Numbered from the stretch's first letter, positions 43,330 through 52,681 are shown. The stretch is DNA of 64,000 nucleotides from Glycomyces lechevalierae (GCF_027622945.1 NZ_JAPZVQ010000007.1:62001-126000), one strand, 5' to 3'. Program-made: numbers and translations. Notes: generated from the letters alone by a model not told the origin.

Positions 43330-43500
43330 GGAACCCGCCGCATGCCCTTGCTCGCGACCGCCGCCGCATACGCGTGCGCTTCCCGTGCCGCCGCAGCGGG
43401 TGCGGGGTGCCGGTCAAGTCCGCGGCCTGGTCGGTGCCGCAGGCGTCGGTCCGCTGCTCGATCTCCTTGCCGTTGCGGCCCTGCGCGACCGCATCCGCGG

Positions 43501-43528
43501 TGCCCCGGGCGGCTCGCCTTCCGGGGCA
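43501..43528. terminator. Terminator between MFS and GH-A genes
   Basis: Arms TGCCCCGG / CCGGGGCA enclose a smaller stem GGCG/CGCC, 11 bases from the stop of the GH-A gene at 43539 and about 170 bases after the MFS stop. Confidence 0.65.
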
Positions 43529-43538
43529 CCGGCGCCTG

Positions 43539-45839
43539 CTAAGCGAGGTGGTCGGTGAGGTCGGTGCCGATGAACAGGCGCGGGGCGCCGTCGAGGACTG
43601 CGGTGGCGCAGCCTGCGGCGGCCGGGAGGGTGCGGCGCTGGCCGATGCAGTCGACCTGCGTCAGGGTGGACCCGGCGGCCTTGACCTTGAGCGGGGTCTT
43701 GGTGGGCCAGTGGTCGACCCACGGTTCGGGGGCCGGGAAGTAGGCGCCGGCCGGGTCGTGGTCGGCGTTGAGGACGTAGCCGTCCGCGCGGTTCCACAGG
43801 ACGGCGGCTTCGCCTGCGGGCGTGTCGAACAGCAGGCCCTTGTGGTTCGGGTCGGCGAACGAGAGCCAGCCGAGCGGGGCGGCCTGGTCGAAGGCGCGGG
43901 CCGCGGTGGCGTAGGCGAGCAGGGAGGGCTTGGCGCTGGTGTCGCGGTTCATGAGTCCGAAGTGGTATTCGACGTTCTCGGGCCGGGCCACCTGCGGGCG
44001 GCCGAGGACGCTGTCGTGGAACTGGTACCAGCAGACGTTGCGGATGCCTTCGGCTTTGGCGATGGCGAGGGTGAGGAAGACGTTCTCGGCGGCGGCCCGG
44101 TAGGTGTCGTTCCACCACGCGTTGGGGCGGGTGCAGGCGTAGGCCTCGGTCAGCCAGATCTCCTTCTCGCCGTGGACGGCCATGAGCGCCTGGAGTTTCC
44201 GGAGGCCGCCGAGGAAGTTCCAGTACTTGCCCGTGGCACCGGCGTCCCAGTCGCCGTCGGGGATGTAGTCGGGGGTGAAGTTGCCGCGGCCGGGGTGGTA
44301 GGCGAAGCCGTCGACGAGGTCCCAGCCGCCGCCCGCGATGAAGTTCTCGACCCACGGCTCGTCCATGCCCGCGAGCCCGTTGTTGAGGATCTTCAGGTTC
44401 GCGCCGGTGGCGGTCACGTAGTCGTGGACGGGGCGCAGGGCCTTGTCGATGTAGGCCTGGGCGGCGGCGCCGGTGTTGAAGGGCCGGTTGAGCTCGTTGC
44501 CGACCTCGAAGTACTCGGCGCCGGCGGCCACGGCGATGTCGGTGTTGGTCTGGGCCCATTGCGCGGCAACGGTGTCGGTGACGTCGAGCGCGGGCTGGAG
44601 TTCGATGTTGTGCGCCATCCCGCGGGCGTCGAACGCGGCGGGCGGCAGGCCCGGCCCGCCGTCGTAGGCGATGCGCACGCGCGAGACCCCGGCGAGCTGC
44701 CACAGGTCCAGCAGCGCGTCGGCGGAGGGCACTTGGAGCCACGGGTAGTTCGCCATGCCGAACATGCCGTCGGCCCCGGACTGGTAGGTGAAGGGCCCGA
44801 GGACGGCGAGGTTGGTGCGGACGAAGGCCTCGTCGTCGCCGGAGGTCGCGGTGACCTCGGCGAAAGCGATGCCGGCGGCCGGGGCGGGCACGGTGAAGGT
44901 GTGGTCCCAGACGGCGGCGGCGGGCACGGTGCTCGTGACCGCGGTGTTCGCGAGCTGGGCGCCGTTGAAGTCCTTGACCAGGAAGGCGAGGTCGACGGCC
45001 CTGGTACTCGGGGCGCCGTTGGCGACCTGTACGCGGACGCTCGCGGTCGCCCCCGCGGCGTCCCAGAGGTTGAACGGCCGGTCGGTCCAGATCTCGACGC
45101 CGATCTCGCGGCCCGTGCCGATCGAGGTCGTCGCGGTGGGGCGCTTGTCGCTGAAGTGGAAGTCGGCGCGGCTCACGATGCTCTCGTCGGTCTGCGGCAC
45201 GCCGGGGGCGTGGATCCAGGTGGCGTTCGTCCACGACTGGCGCGAGTCGGCGAGGAGGAACAGGCCGTGGAGCGCGCCCCAGGTGGAGGTGTGCGCGATG
45301 CCCACGGTCTCCTCGAAGGGGATGCCGCCGCCGGTGTCGCGCGCCCATTCGGTGATGGGCGCGAACCCGTCCGGCTCGGTGGGGTTCTGGATGGCGCGGC
45401 TGAACTGGAAGCCGTCGGGGACGAGGGTCGCCGGGCCGGTGACGTGCCATTCCAGGCCGACATGGTTGGTCGAGACGGTGAAGAGCCCGTACACGGCGAC
45501 CGCGGTCGAGGGCATCGTGTAGTCCATGCGGATCGCCGGCGTTCCGTCGGCGAGGCTGGTGAGCGTCGGGGTGCCGCCGGTCGAGATCAGTACGCCCGCG
45601 GCGCTGTCCTTGACCTGGAACTTCGAGCCGGCGGAGCGGGTGGTGCCCTGGCCGTCGCGGATGGCGACGCGGCCGCCGACGCTGGCGAGGACGCTCACGC
45701 CGCTCGCGCTCAGGACCACGTCGCCGTCGGCGGCCCAGGCTTCGACGGGACTGGCCTCGGCGGCGAGCATGACGCCCGCGGCGAAGGTGGCGCCGAGGAG
45801 GCCGCGGCGGGTCATCTCGTGTGTTCGGTCAGACGTCAT
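43539..45839 (-). CDS. Secreted clan GH-A glycosidase
   Basis: 766 residues from the ATG at 45839 (GGGAG upstream); the longer frame to 46217 runs through the promoter region. Tat signal MTRRGLLGATFAAG. Two beta-sandwich domains (about 45-340), then a TIM barrel with acid/base Glu449 in YFEVGNELNRP and nucleophile Glu565 in IWLTEAYA, and a C-terminal beta domain. The Asn-Glu pair and spacing are those of clan GH-A, nearest by feel to GH39/GH5-like families, but I cannot assign a family. Secreted exo- or endo-glycosidase. Divergent from the LacI-ABC importer operon and sharing its operator region, so co-regulated: it probably releases the sugar that the importer takes up. Confidence 0.82.
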   Translation of the reverse strand: MTSDRTHEMTRRGLLGATFAAGVMLAAEASPVEAWAADGDVVLSASGVSVLASVGGRVAIRDGQGTTRSAGSKFQVKDSAAGVLISTGGTPTLTSLADGTPAIRMDYTMPSTAVAVYGLFTVSTNHVGLEWHVTGPATLVPDGFQFSRAIQNPTEPDGFAPITEWARDTGGGIPFEETVGIAHTSTWGALHGLFLLADSRQSWTNATWIHAPGVPQTDESIVSRADFHFSDKRPTATTSIGTGREIGVEIWTDRPFNLWDAAGATASVRVQVANGAPSTRAVDLAFLVKDFNGAQLANTAVTSTVPAAAVWDHTFTVPAPAAGIAFAEVTATSGDDEAFVRTNLAVLGPFTYQSGADGMFGMANYPWLQVPSADALLDLWQLAGVSRVRIAYDGGPGLPPAAFDARGMAHNIELQPALDVTDTVAAQWAQTNTDIAVAAGAEYFEVGNELNRPFNTGAAAQAYIDKALRPVHDYVTATGANLKILNNGLAGMDEPWVENFIAGGGWDLVDGFAYHPGRGNFTPDYIPDGDWDAGATGKYWNFLGGLRKLQALMAVHGEKEIWLTEAYACTRPNAWWNDTYRAAAENVFLTLAIAKAEGIRNVCWYQFHDSVLGRPQVARPENVEYHFGLMNRDTSAKPSLLAYATAARAFDQAAPLGWLSFADPNHKGLLFDTPAGEAAVLWNRADGYVLNADHDPAGAYFPAPEPWVDHWPTKTPLKVKAAGSTLTQVDCIGQRRTLPAAAGCATAVLDGAPRLFIGTDLTDHLA

Positions 45840-45919
45840 CGTCTGTCTCCCATGCTGTTCGCGCGGCCCCGGAGCGGCCGCGAGCGGGCCGGGCCGGGGC
45901 CGGTGGTCGGACCGCGGGG

Positions 45920-45937
45920 TGATAATTCGCATTATCA
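45920..45937. promoter_or_regulatory. Candidate operator a of the third LacI
   Basis: TGATAATTCGCATTATCA, 7-bp perfect arms around a 4-bp centre, just downstream of a minus-strand promoter TTGACA (45975-45980) - 18 bp - CACGAT (45951-45956) that reads toward the GH-A gene. Confidence 0.7.
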
Positions 45938-45999
45938 GCGGTTGCAGCACATCGTGCCGGGCGGCGAAGTCTCGTGTCAAGGGTGCTTGCGGAATTTGC

Positions 46000-46014
46000 T
46001 GATACGTATTATCG
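46000..46014. promoter_or_regulatory. Candidate operator b of the third LacI (partial)
   Basis: TGATACGTATTATCG, with the 8-bp palindrome ATACGTAT at its core. Right half ATTATC matches the other two sites; shorter centre. TATTAT (46007-46012) may be the -10 box toward the LacI gene. Confidence 0.5.
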
Positions 46015-46031
46015 TTCCGGGAACCCGCGTT

Positions 46032-46047
46032 GCTAATGCGCATTATC
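46032..46047. promoter_or_regulatory. Candidate operator c of the third LacI
   Basis: GCTAATGCGCATTATC, containing the perfect 12-bp palindrome TAATGCGCATTA, 22 bases before the LacI start. Consensus with sites a and b is TAATnCGnATTATC. Confidence 0.65.
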
Positions 46048-46068
46048 GAGTTCGATGGGAAACGACAG

Positions 46069-47097
46069 ATGACACCGAAGCCCGGCAAGGTCACCCAGCG
46101 CGAGATCGCGCGCATCGCCGGAGTCAGCCAGACGACCGTGTCGATGGTGCTCAACGACCGGGACGGCTCGAACATCCGCATCCCCGACGCCACCCGCGAG
46201 CGCGTGCGCCGCGCCATCGAGCAGTCGACCTACGTCGCCGACCCCGCCGCGCGCCGCCTCGCCGGGCTCGACAACAAGATCCTCGGCGTCTTCACCTACG
46301 AGTCGGCCCTGACCCCCGAGAGCATGGACTTCTACGGGCCGCTGCTCAACGGCATCGAGCGCGCCGCCGAATCGCTCGGCTGCGACCTGCTCTTCTTCAC
46401 CAGCTCCCCCGTCGAGGAGGGCCGCCGGCGGCTGTTCCACCGCCAGACCCGGCTGCGCCTGGCCGACGGCTGCGTCCTGCTCGGCCAGCAGATGGACGGC
46501 GACGACCTCGAACGGCTCGTCGCCGAGGACTTCCCGTTCGTCGCCGTCGGCCGCCGCGACGAGACCGACGCGCCCGTGCCGTACGTGGGGATCGACTACG
46601 GCGCCCTGACCGGGGCGCTCCTGGACCGCGCCGCTGAGCTCGGGCACGAGCGGATCCTCTACATGCACCGCGACCGCAACAGCCCCACCGCGCGGGACCG
46701 CCTCGCCGCCGTCGCGCGCGCCGACGGCCCCGACGTGGCGCTCGCCGTCGTCGGGGACGACTTCGCCGGGGTGCCGGGCCTCGTCGCCGAGACCGGTGCG
46801 ACGGCCGTGTTCGCCGAGGACGCGTTCCTGGTGGAGGACATCGCCCTCGCCCTGGGCGACGAGGGCGCGGGCCTCTCGCTCGCGGCGCTCGCGGAGGTGC
46901 GCGGCCACCGCATCGGGGGGCGGGCGCTCTCGGGGTTCCACACCCCGCGCCAGCAGATCGCGGCCGAAGCGCTCGCGCTCCTCCAGGAGCTCATCTCCAC
47001 CGCGCCGGACGAGCGCGGCGGCATCGAGATCCAGCGCCTGCTCCAAGGCGAGGTCGCGCTCGGCGACACCCTCACCGCGCGCGGCGGTGCCCGATGA
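46069..47097 (+). CDS. LacI-family regulator, first gene of an importer operon
   Basis: 342 residues from the ATG at 46069. Helix-turn-helix VTQREIARIAGVSQTTVSMVL; the linker VADPAARRLAG is the hinge helix. The sugar domain follows, with a typical GRRDETDAPVPYVGIDYGAL strand-turn. The stop overlaps the start of the FAD oxidoreductase gene by four bases, so the regulator is co-translated with the genes it controls, a negative-feedback arrangement. Three operator-like palindromes lie between it and the divergent GH-A glycosidase gene. Confidence 0.92.
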   Translation: MTPKPGKVTQREIARIAGVSQTTVSMVLNDRDGSNIRIPDATRERVRRAIEQSTYVADPAARRLAGLDNKILGVFTYESALTPESMDFYGPLLNGIERAAESLGCDLLFFTSSPVEEGRRRLFHRQTRLRLADGCVLLGQQMDGDDLERLVAEDFPFVAVGRRDETDAPVPYVGIDYGALTGALLDRAAELGHERILYMHRDRNSPTARDRLAAVARADGPDVALAVVGDDFAGVPGLVAETGATAVFAEDAFLVEDIALALGDEGAGLSLAALAEVRGHRIGGRALSGFHTPRQQIAAEALALLQELISTAPDERGGIEIQRLLQGEVALGDTLTARGGAR

Positions 47098-48701
47098 CGC
47101 CGATCAAAGCGGACATCGCGGTCGTCGGCGGCGGGCTCGGCGGCGTCGCCGCCGCCCTCGCGGCACTGCGGCGCGGGCGCCGGGTCGTCCTCAGCGAGGA
47201 GTACGCGTGGCTCGGCGGCCAGCTCACCTCCCAGGCCGTGCCGCCCGACGAGCACGTCTGGGTCGAGCAGTTCGGGGTCACCGCTTCCTACCGAGCGCTG
47301 CGCGAGGGCATCCGCCAGTACTACCGGGAGGCCTACCCGCTCACCGACGCGGCCCGCCGCGACCGGCACCTGAATCCCGGACGCGGGCGCGTCAGCCGCC
47401 TGTGCCACGAGCCGCGCGTCGCGCTCGCGGTCATCACCAAGATGCTCGCCCCGCACCTCTCGAGCGGCCGACTCACCGTCCTCCAGCCGCACGTGCCCGT
47501 CGCGGCCGCCACGGTCGACGGCACGGTCCGCTCGGTCACGCTGCGGCACAAGGAGACCGGCGAAGAGACCACTGTGGAGGCCGCGTTCGTGCTCGACGCG
47601 ACCGAGACCGGGGACCTGCTGCCGCTCACCGGGACCGCATACGTGACCGGGGCCGAGAGCCGCGCCGAGACCGGCGAGCCCTCCGCGCCCGAGCACGGCG
47701 ACCCCGCGAACGTGCAGTCGATCGCCTGGTGCTTCGTGTTCGACCACGTCGAAGGCGAGGACCACGCCATCGAACGGCCCGCGGACTACGACCGGTGGCG
47801 GGCGCTCGCGCCCGGCTTCTGGGGGGACGCGATGCTCTCGTTCACCGCGCCGAGCCCGCGCACCCTCGAACCCGAGACGCGCACCTTCAACGTCAACCCG
47901 CCGTACGCGACCGTGGGCCGCGACGAGGCCCACGGCGACGACCCCGGCGACCTCGACCTCTGGGTCTTCCGCCGGATCGCCGCCCGCGAGACGTTCCTGC
48001 CCGGCAGCCTCGAGAGCGACATCGTGCTCGCGAACTGGCCGCAGCTCGACTACCTCGGCGGGTCCGTCATCGACACCCCCGACCGCGAGGAGCACCTGCG
48101 CGCAGCCAAGGCCCAGTCGCGGGCGTTCGTCCACTGGCTCCAGACCGAGGCGCCCCGGCCCGACGGGGGCGCCGGGTGGCCCGGGCTGCGCCTGCGCGGC
48201 GACGTCGTGGGCACCGACGACGGCTTCGCGCAGGCGCCGTACATCCGCGAGTCCCGGCGCATCCGCGCGATGCGCACGGTCGTCGAGCAGGACGTGGCGG
48301 TCGCCCTGCGCGGCCACGGCCGCCCCGCCACGTTCCCGGACTCGGTGGGCGTGGGCATGTACCGCATCGACCTGCACCCCTCGACCGGCGGCGACAACTA
48401 CATCGACGTCGAGTGCGCGCCGTTCGAGATCCCGCTCGGCGCGCTCGTCCCGGTCGCCACCAAGAACCTGCTGCCGGCCGCTAAGAACATCGGCACCACG
48501 CACATCACGAACGGGGCGTACCGGCTGCACCCCGTCGAATGGAACATCGGCGAATCCGCCGGCGAGCTCGCGGCGTTCTGCCTCGACCGCTCGCTGACCC
48601 CCGCGGAGGTCTGCTCGAAACCCGAGCTGGTCAGCCGGTTCCAGGCCGTCCTCGTCGAGGCCGGCGTCGAAATCCACTGGCCCGAGATCATCGGATACTA
48701 A
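47094..48701 (+). CDS. FAD-dependent oxidoreductase (PF12831-like)
   Basis: 535 residues. N-terminal FAD site IAVVGGGLGGVAAALAALRRG with acidic residue at the end of strand 2, then LSEEYAWLGGQLTSQAVPPDE, the signature of the FAD_oxidored family found next to sugar-uptake genes. C-terminal GxNYIDVECAPFEIPLGAL and a second FAD contact near ITNGAYRLHPVEWNIGE. No signal peptide, cytoplasmic. Probably oxidises or dehydrogenates a sugar derivative imported by the adjacent ABC transporter; precise reaction unknown. Coupled to the LacI gene (ATGA overlap) and followed 12 bases later by the binding-protein gene. Confidence 0.85.
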   Translation: MTPIKADIAVVGGGLGGVAAALAALRRGRRVVLSEEYAWLGGQLTSQAVPPDEHVWVEQFGVTASYRALREGIRQYYREAYPLTDAARRDRHLNPGRGRVSRLCHEPRVALAVITKMLAPHLSSGRLTVLQPHVPVAAATVDGTVRSVTLRHKETGEETTVEAAFVLDATETGDLLPLTGTAYVTGAESRAETGEPSAPEHGDPANVQSIAWCFVFDHVEGEDHAIERPADYDRWRALAPGFWGDAMLSFTAPSPRTLEPETRTFNVNPPYATVGRDEAHGDDPGDLDLWVFRRIAARETFLPGSLESDIVLANWPQLDYLGGSVIDTPDREEHLRAAKAQSRAFVHWLQTEAPRPDGGAGWPGLRLRGDVVGTDDGFAQAPYIRESRRIRAMRTVVEQDVAVALRGHGRPATFPDSVGVGMYRIDLHPSTGGDNYIDVECAPFEIPLGALVPVATKNLLPAAKNIGTTHITNGAYRLHPVEWNIGESAGELAAFCLDRSLTPAEVCSKPELVSRFQAVLVEAGVEIHWPEIIGY

Positions 48702-48713
48702 AAGGAACCCATC

Positions 48714-49970
48714 ATGCCCACGACAGCAAAGAAGCTGGTCAGCGCCCTCGCGCTGGGAACCCTCGCCGCAGCGGCCGGCTGCGCCGGCACCACTGCCTCC
48801 GACGAGAACGTCGCACTGCGGATGACGGTGTGGACCTCCAACGAGGACCACCTGGCGCTGTTCGACTCCATCGCGGACGCCTACATCGCCGACCACCCCG
48901 AGATCGAGTCGATCACCTTCGAGAGCCTGCCGTTCGAGGAGTACAACACCACCCTGACCACCCAGATCGCCGGCGGCAACGCCCCCGACCTGGCGTGGAT
49001 GGGCGACCTCTCGGCCGACCTCATCGACTCCGGCGCGCTCGTGCCGCTCACCGAGACCCTCGAAGGCGCCGAAGGCTGGGACTACGGGGACCTCGTCCCC
49101 AGCGTCACCGGCGAGTTCAGCCGGGACGGCGAGCTCTACGCCTACCCGTTCTCCAACTCCCCCTTCGCCCTCTACGTCAACACCGACCTCCTCGCCGAGG
49201 CCGGGCAGACCCTCGACCCCGCCGCGCTGACCTGGGACCAGGTCTCCGCGCTCGGCTCGGCCGTGCACGCCGCGACCGGCAAGGGCGGCTTCGTGGTCAA
49301 CGACTTCAACTACTCCTCGTGGAACACGCTCGCGACCGTCTGGACCGCCTTCGGCGCCTCCGCCTGGAACGAGGACGGCACCGAGTGCGGGTTCGCGAGC
49401 CCCGAGATGACCGACGCGTTCACCTTCCTGCACAACGCGGTCTACACCGACGAGTCGATGCCCGGACCGGGCGTGACCGCCGACTTCTTCGCCGGGGACG
49501 CGGCCTTCGCCGTCGCGCAGGTCTCCCGCGCCGGCAACCTCGACGGCTCCTTCGCGTACGACATCCAGCCGCTCCCCCAGGGCCCCGCGGGCGACTACTC
49601 GGTGATCGGCCAGGCCGGCATGGGCGTGCTCCAGTCCAGCGCCCACGTCGAAGCGGCCACCGGCTTCCTCGCGTACCTCACCGACCCGGAGAACGCCGCG
49701 AAGCTCGCGCAGTACTTCCCGCCGCCGCGCCAGTCGCTCCTGACCGGTGAAGGCCTGGCCGCCAACAACACCAAGTTCACGGCCGAGCAGCTCCAGACCG
49801 TCGTGGTCGACCAGGTCCCCGGCGCGGTGACGCTCCCGAACCACACCAACCCCGCCGAGGTCGCCCAGAAGGCGAAGACCGCGCTGGACGCGATGTGGAC
49901 CCCGGACGCGGACGTGCCCGCCGTGCTCGCCTCGGTCTGCGACGCCATCGACCCGCTGCTGGCGGCATAG
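48714..49970 (+). CDS. ABC transporter substrate-binding lipoprotein (family 1)
   Basis: 418 residues, standard length for carbohydrate family 1 binding proteins. Lipoprotein signal with AAAAGC lipobox (Cys23). Mature start VALRMTVWTSNEDHLALFDSIADAY and PDLAWMGDLSADLIDSGALVPL are the usual open-cleft features. Preceded by AAAGGAACCC. Binds a mono- or oligosaccharide outside the cell for permeases encoded next. Lacks the calcium loop seen in the AlgQ-type protein at 24781. Confidence 0.9.
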   Translation: MPTTAKKLVSALALGTLAAAAGCAGTTASDENVALRMTVWTSNEDHLALFDSIADAYIADHPEIESITFESLPFEEYNTTLTTQIAGGNAPDLAWMGDLSADLIDSGALVPLTETLEGAEGWDYGDLVPSVTGEFSRDGELYAYPFSNSPFALYVNTDLLAEAGQTLDPAALTWDQVSALGSAVHAATGKGGFVVNDFNYSSWNTLATVWTAFGASAWNEDGTECGFASPEMTDAFTFLHNAVYTDESMPGPGVTADFFAGDAAFAVAQVSRAGNLDGSFAYDIQPLPQGPAGDYSVIGQAGMGVLQSSAHVEAATGFLAYLTDPENAAKLAQYFPPPRQSLLTGEGLAANNTKFTAEQLQTVVVDQVPGAVTLPNHTNPAEVAQKAKTALDAMWTPDADVPAVLASVCDAIDPLLAA

Positions 49971-49972
49971 CG

Positions 49973-50926
49973 GTGGCGGACACCCGGATCAAGCCGCGGG
50001 AGGCCGCCCCGGCCTCCCGCGGCCCCGCCGCCCGGCGGCGGCGCGTGTGGACGATGTCCCGCGCCGACGCCGCCGCGGGCTACCTGTTCATCGCTCCGCA
50101 GCTCCTCGGCGTGCTCGTCTTCGTGATCGTCCCTGTCGGCCTCGCGATCTGGTACAGCCTCAACGAATGGAACGTCTTCACCGGCGCGACGACCTTCGTG
50201 GGAGCCGCGAACTACCAAGCGGCCCTTGACGACCCACAGCTGCCGAAGGTGCTCGGCGCGACCGCGGTGTTCTCCGGCGGCGTCGTCGTCCTCAACCTGG
50301 CGCTCGGCCTGGCCCTCGCGGTGATGCTCAACCGGCGCTTCCGCGGCTCGGTGCTGTTCCGGACGCTGTTCTTCTCCCCCGTCGTGGTCTCCGTGGTCGC
50401 CTGGACCCTGGTGTGGGGCTTCCTCCTCCAGGACAACGGCGGCATCAACGGCGTCCTCGCCGCGCTCGGCGCGGACGGCCCGAACTGGCTCCAGTCCGGG
50501 CCCACGGCGATGATCGCCGTGACCTTCACGCAGGTGGTGCGCAGCGTCGGCATCAACATGGTGCTGTTCCTCGCCGCGCTGCAAGGGGTCCCGGGCGAGC
50601 TGTACGAGGCCGCGCGCCTCGACGGGGCGGGGAGCCGGCGGATCTTCTTCCGCATCACCCTGCCGCTCATCTCGCCGACGCTGCTGCTGACGGCGATCAT
50701 CACGATCGTCGGCGCGCTCCAGTCGTTCGCGCAGATCGCGGTCCTCACCGAGGGCGGGCCGGGCCTGTCGACCACGGTCCTCGTCTACTACGTGTTCCAG
50801 CAGGCGTTCAGCTTCAACGACATCGGATACGGCTCGACGCTCGCACTGATGCTCCTCACCTTCGTGATGGTGCTGACGGTGATCCAGTGGCAGCTCCGCA
50901 GGAAGTGGGTGTTCTATGAGGACTGA
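49973..50926 (+). CDS. ABC transporter permease (MalF-like)
   Basis: 317 residues from a GTG two bases after the binding-protein stop; a longer frame from 49895 overlaps that gene and was rejected. Cytoplasmic Arg-rich start, then six membrane segments. EAA loop GELYEAARLDGAGSRRIFF, then RITLPLISPT. Overlaps the next permease by 11 bases, so the two are coupled. Works with the lipoprotein; no ATPase gene nearby. Confidence 0.9.
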   Translation: MADTRIKPREAAPASRGPAARRRRVWTMSRADAAAGYLFIAPQLLGVLVFVIVPVGLAIWYSLNEWNVFTGATTFVGAANYQAALDDPQLPKVLGATAVFSGGVVVLNLALGLALAVMLNRRFRGSVLFRTLFFSPVVVSVVAWTLVWGFLLQDNGGINGVLAALGADGPNWLQSGPTAMIAVTFTQVVRSVGINMVLFLAALQGVPGELYEAARLDGAGSRRIFFRITLPLISPTLLLTAIITIVGALQSFAQIAVLTEGGPGLSTTVLVYYVFQQAFSFNDIGYGSTLALMLLTFVMVLTVIQWQLRRKWVFYED

Positions 50927-51782
50927 CGCAGCCGCGCGGCCCCCGCGCTTCGGGCCCCGCGCCCGCCGCGCCGCGCTCTACATCGCGCTCATCGTCATGG
51001 CCGTGCCGTTCGTAGTGCCGACGCTGTGGATGATCACCTCGTCGTTCAAGCCGCTGAACGAGATCTTCGCGTCGCCGCCGTCGTTCTTCAGCGCGAACCC
51101 CACGGGCGCCGCTTATGCGGAGGCGTTCTCGTTCCAGCCCTTCGCGAGGCAGTACTTCAACAGCGTCTACATCGCCCTGGTCGTCACCGCGACGACGATG
51201 CTCGTCTCGAGCCTGGCCGGCTACGCGTTCGCCCGCATCCGCTTCCCCGGCCGGAACCTGCTGTTCGTGGTGGTCCTCGTCGGGCTGCTCGTGCCCGGCG
51301 AAGTGACGATCGTGCCGCTGTTCCAGATGTTCAAGCAAGCGGGCCTGGTGAACACGCACTGGCCGCTGATCCTCGTGACGGCGTTCGCCGCGCCGTGCGT
51401 GCTCGCCACGTTCATCATGCGGCAGTTCTTCATCGCCCTCCCGATCGAACTCGAGGAGGCCGCCCGCATCGACGGCCTGGGCCGCTTCGGGATCTGGCGG
51501 CGCATCTGCCTGCCGCTCGCCAGACCCGCCCTGTCCGCGGTCGCGATCCTGACCTTCCTGTCCTCATGGAACCTCTACCTCGAGCCGACGGTCTACCTGA
51601 CCTCGCCCGAGCTGTTCACCCTCCCGCAGGCCCTCACCCGGTTCACGGACGCCTACGGCGGCGAAATGTGGAACACCCAGCTCGCGGCGGCCACCATGAC
51701 CGCCGTCCCCGTCCTGGTGGTCTTCATCTTCGCCCAGCGCCAGTTCGTCGAGAGCCTCGCGCACTCGGGTCTGAAGGGCTGA
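50916..51782 (+). CDS. ABC transporter permease (MalG-like)
   Basis: 288 residues, six membrane segments beginning ALYIALIVMAVPFVVPTLW. EAA loop IELEEAARIDGLGRFGIWRR. Last gene of the operon; a hairpin terminator follows four bases after the stop. Forms the inner-membrane channel with the permease encoded upstream; ATPase must come from another locus. Confidence 0.9.
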   Translation: MRTDAAARPPRFGPRARRAALYIALIVMAVPFVVPTLWMITSSFKPLNEIFASPPSFFSANPTGAAYAEAFSFQPFARQYFNSVYIALVVTATTMLVSSLAGYAFARIRFPGRNLLFVVVLVGLLVPGEVTIVPLFQMFKQAGLVNTHWPLILVTAFAAPCVLATFIMRQFFIALPIELEEAARIDGLGRFGIWRRICLPLARPALSAVAILTFLSSWNLYLEPTVYLTSPELFTLPQALTRFTDAYGGEMWNTQLAAATMTAVPVLVVFIFAQRQFVESLAHSGLKG

Positions 51783-51785
51783 CGC

Positions 51786-51823
51786 CGGATCCGGGCGGTC
51801 GATCACCCGGCCGCCCGGATCCG
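51786..51823 (+). terminator. Terminator of the LacI-FAD-ABC operon
   Basis: Perfect 13-bp arms CGGATCCGGGCGG / CCGCCCGGATCCG with a 12-nt loop. Confidence 0.75.
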
Positions 51824-51894
51824 CAGGTCGACGAAGTCCGGGTTGTACCCGGCGATCCAGCAGTTTCCTTTGCGCCCCTTCACATGCGGCGCGA

Positions 51895-52608
51895 CTAGAC
51901 CTTGCCGTCCGCCGCCTCGGACGGGGTGGGGTCGAGGGAGGCGTTGTCGTACCCGTCGAAGTCCTTGTAGGCGACGACGTTCCGGGACCGCAGGATCCGC
52001 AGCGCCCGCCACCGGACCTTCCGCAGGATCTCGACGTCCCGCGGCGACAGCGATTCGACGCTCACCACCGGGGGCTTCTCGGTGGACCGGAGCCGGGCGT
52101 GCGCGACCATGACGCCGACCGCGAACGCCGCCAGCAGGATGAACGGCACCGCCAGTGCCGATTTCGAGGCGTACTCCCAATGCCTGACGAGCACCGCCCC
52201 GAGCGAGACCGCCGCGATCGCGAGGATCATCACCGCGATGCCGTTCAGGGTCCGGTCCCACTGCCGGTACGGCGTCAGCAGCCACGGCACGAAGAACCCG
52301 AGGAGCGCGCAGCCCGAGAGCCCGGCGCCCGCCCGCACCACCGTCGGCAGCGCCTCGTCCTCGATGCCGCCGGCGAGCATGAGGAACCCCAGCCCCACCG
52401 CGACCATCAGGCAGATGATCGTGCAGCTGAACCCGGCCACCGCCAGGGTCCGGCCCAGCGCCGTGCGCCGGTACCAGCGGTTCGCGAGCGTCAGTTCGAC
52501 CTGCGCGTAGTCGAGCACGACCCGGTTGAGCGCCCCGATGTCGAACGGGGTGAAGACGTCGTGGGTCGTCGCCCATTCGTTGGGCTGGACGGCGGCGGCC
52601 TTCGGCAT
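51895..52608 (-). CDS. Membrane protein of unknown function
   Basis: 237 residues. About 55 N-terminal residues include an amphipathic helix (LNRVVLDYAQVELTLANRWY), then four hydrophobic segments (about 53-80, 88-108, 120-140, 148-168) separated by short loops, and a cytoplasmic Arg-rich C-terminal tail of about 60 residues. No enzyme motif. Similar architectures occur in small actinomycete membrane proteins with a cytoplasmic coiled-coil; I do not recognise it. Unlinked to the carbohydrate loci; its neighbour is the YbaB-like gene in the same direction, 73 bases upstream. Confidence 0.75.
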   Translation of the reverse strand: MPKAAAVQPNEWATTHDVFTPFDIGALNRVVLDYAQVELTLANRWYRRTALGRTLAVAGFSCTIICLMVAVGLGFLMLAGGIEDEALPTVVRAGAGLSGCALLGFFVPWLLTPYRQWDRTLNGIAVMILAIAAVSLGAVLVRHWEYASKSALAVPFILLAAFAVGVMVAHARLRSTEKPPVVSVESLSPRDVEILRKVRWRALRILRSRNVVAYKDFDGYDNASLDPTPSEAADGKV

Positions 52609-52681
52609 GGGACTCCCTCGATCGCGATGGCAGGGGGCATGGAGACCTTAGCCGTTCGCGGCGAGAACGCCGACGCCCTGC

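Noticed and set aside
43342..43538. Short frames in the gap after the MFS transporter
   Set aside because: No start with ribosome site and no recognisable sequence; a terminator occupies the end of the gap.
46659..49844. 1061-codon minus-strand frame over the LacI, FAD oxidoreductase and binding-protein genes
   Set aside because: Antisense shadow with no motif; the plus strand has three complete recognised proteins with coupled starts.
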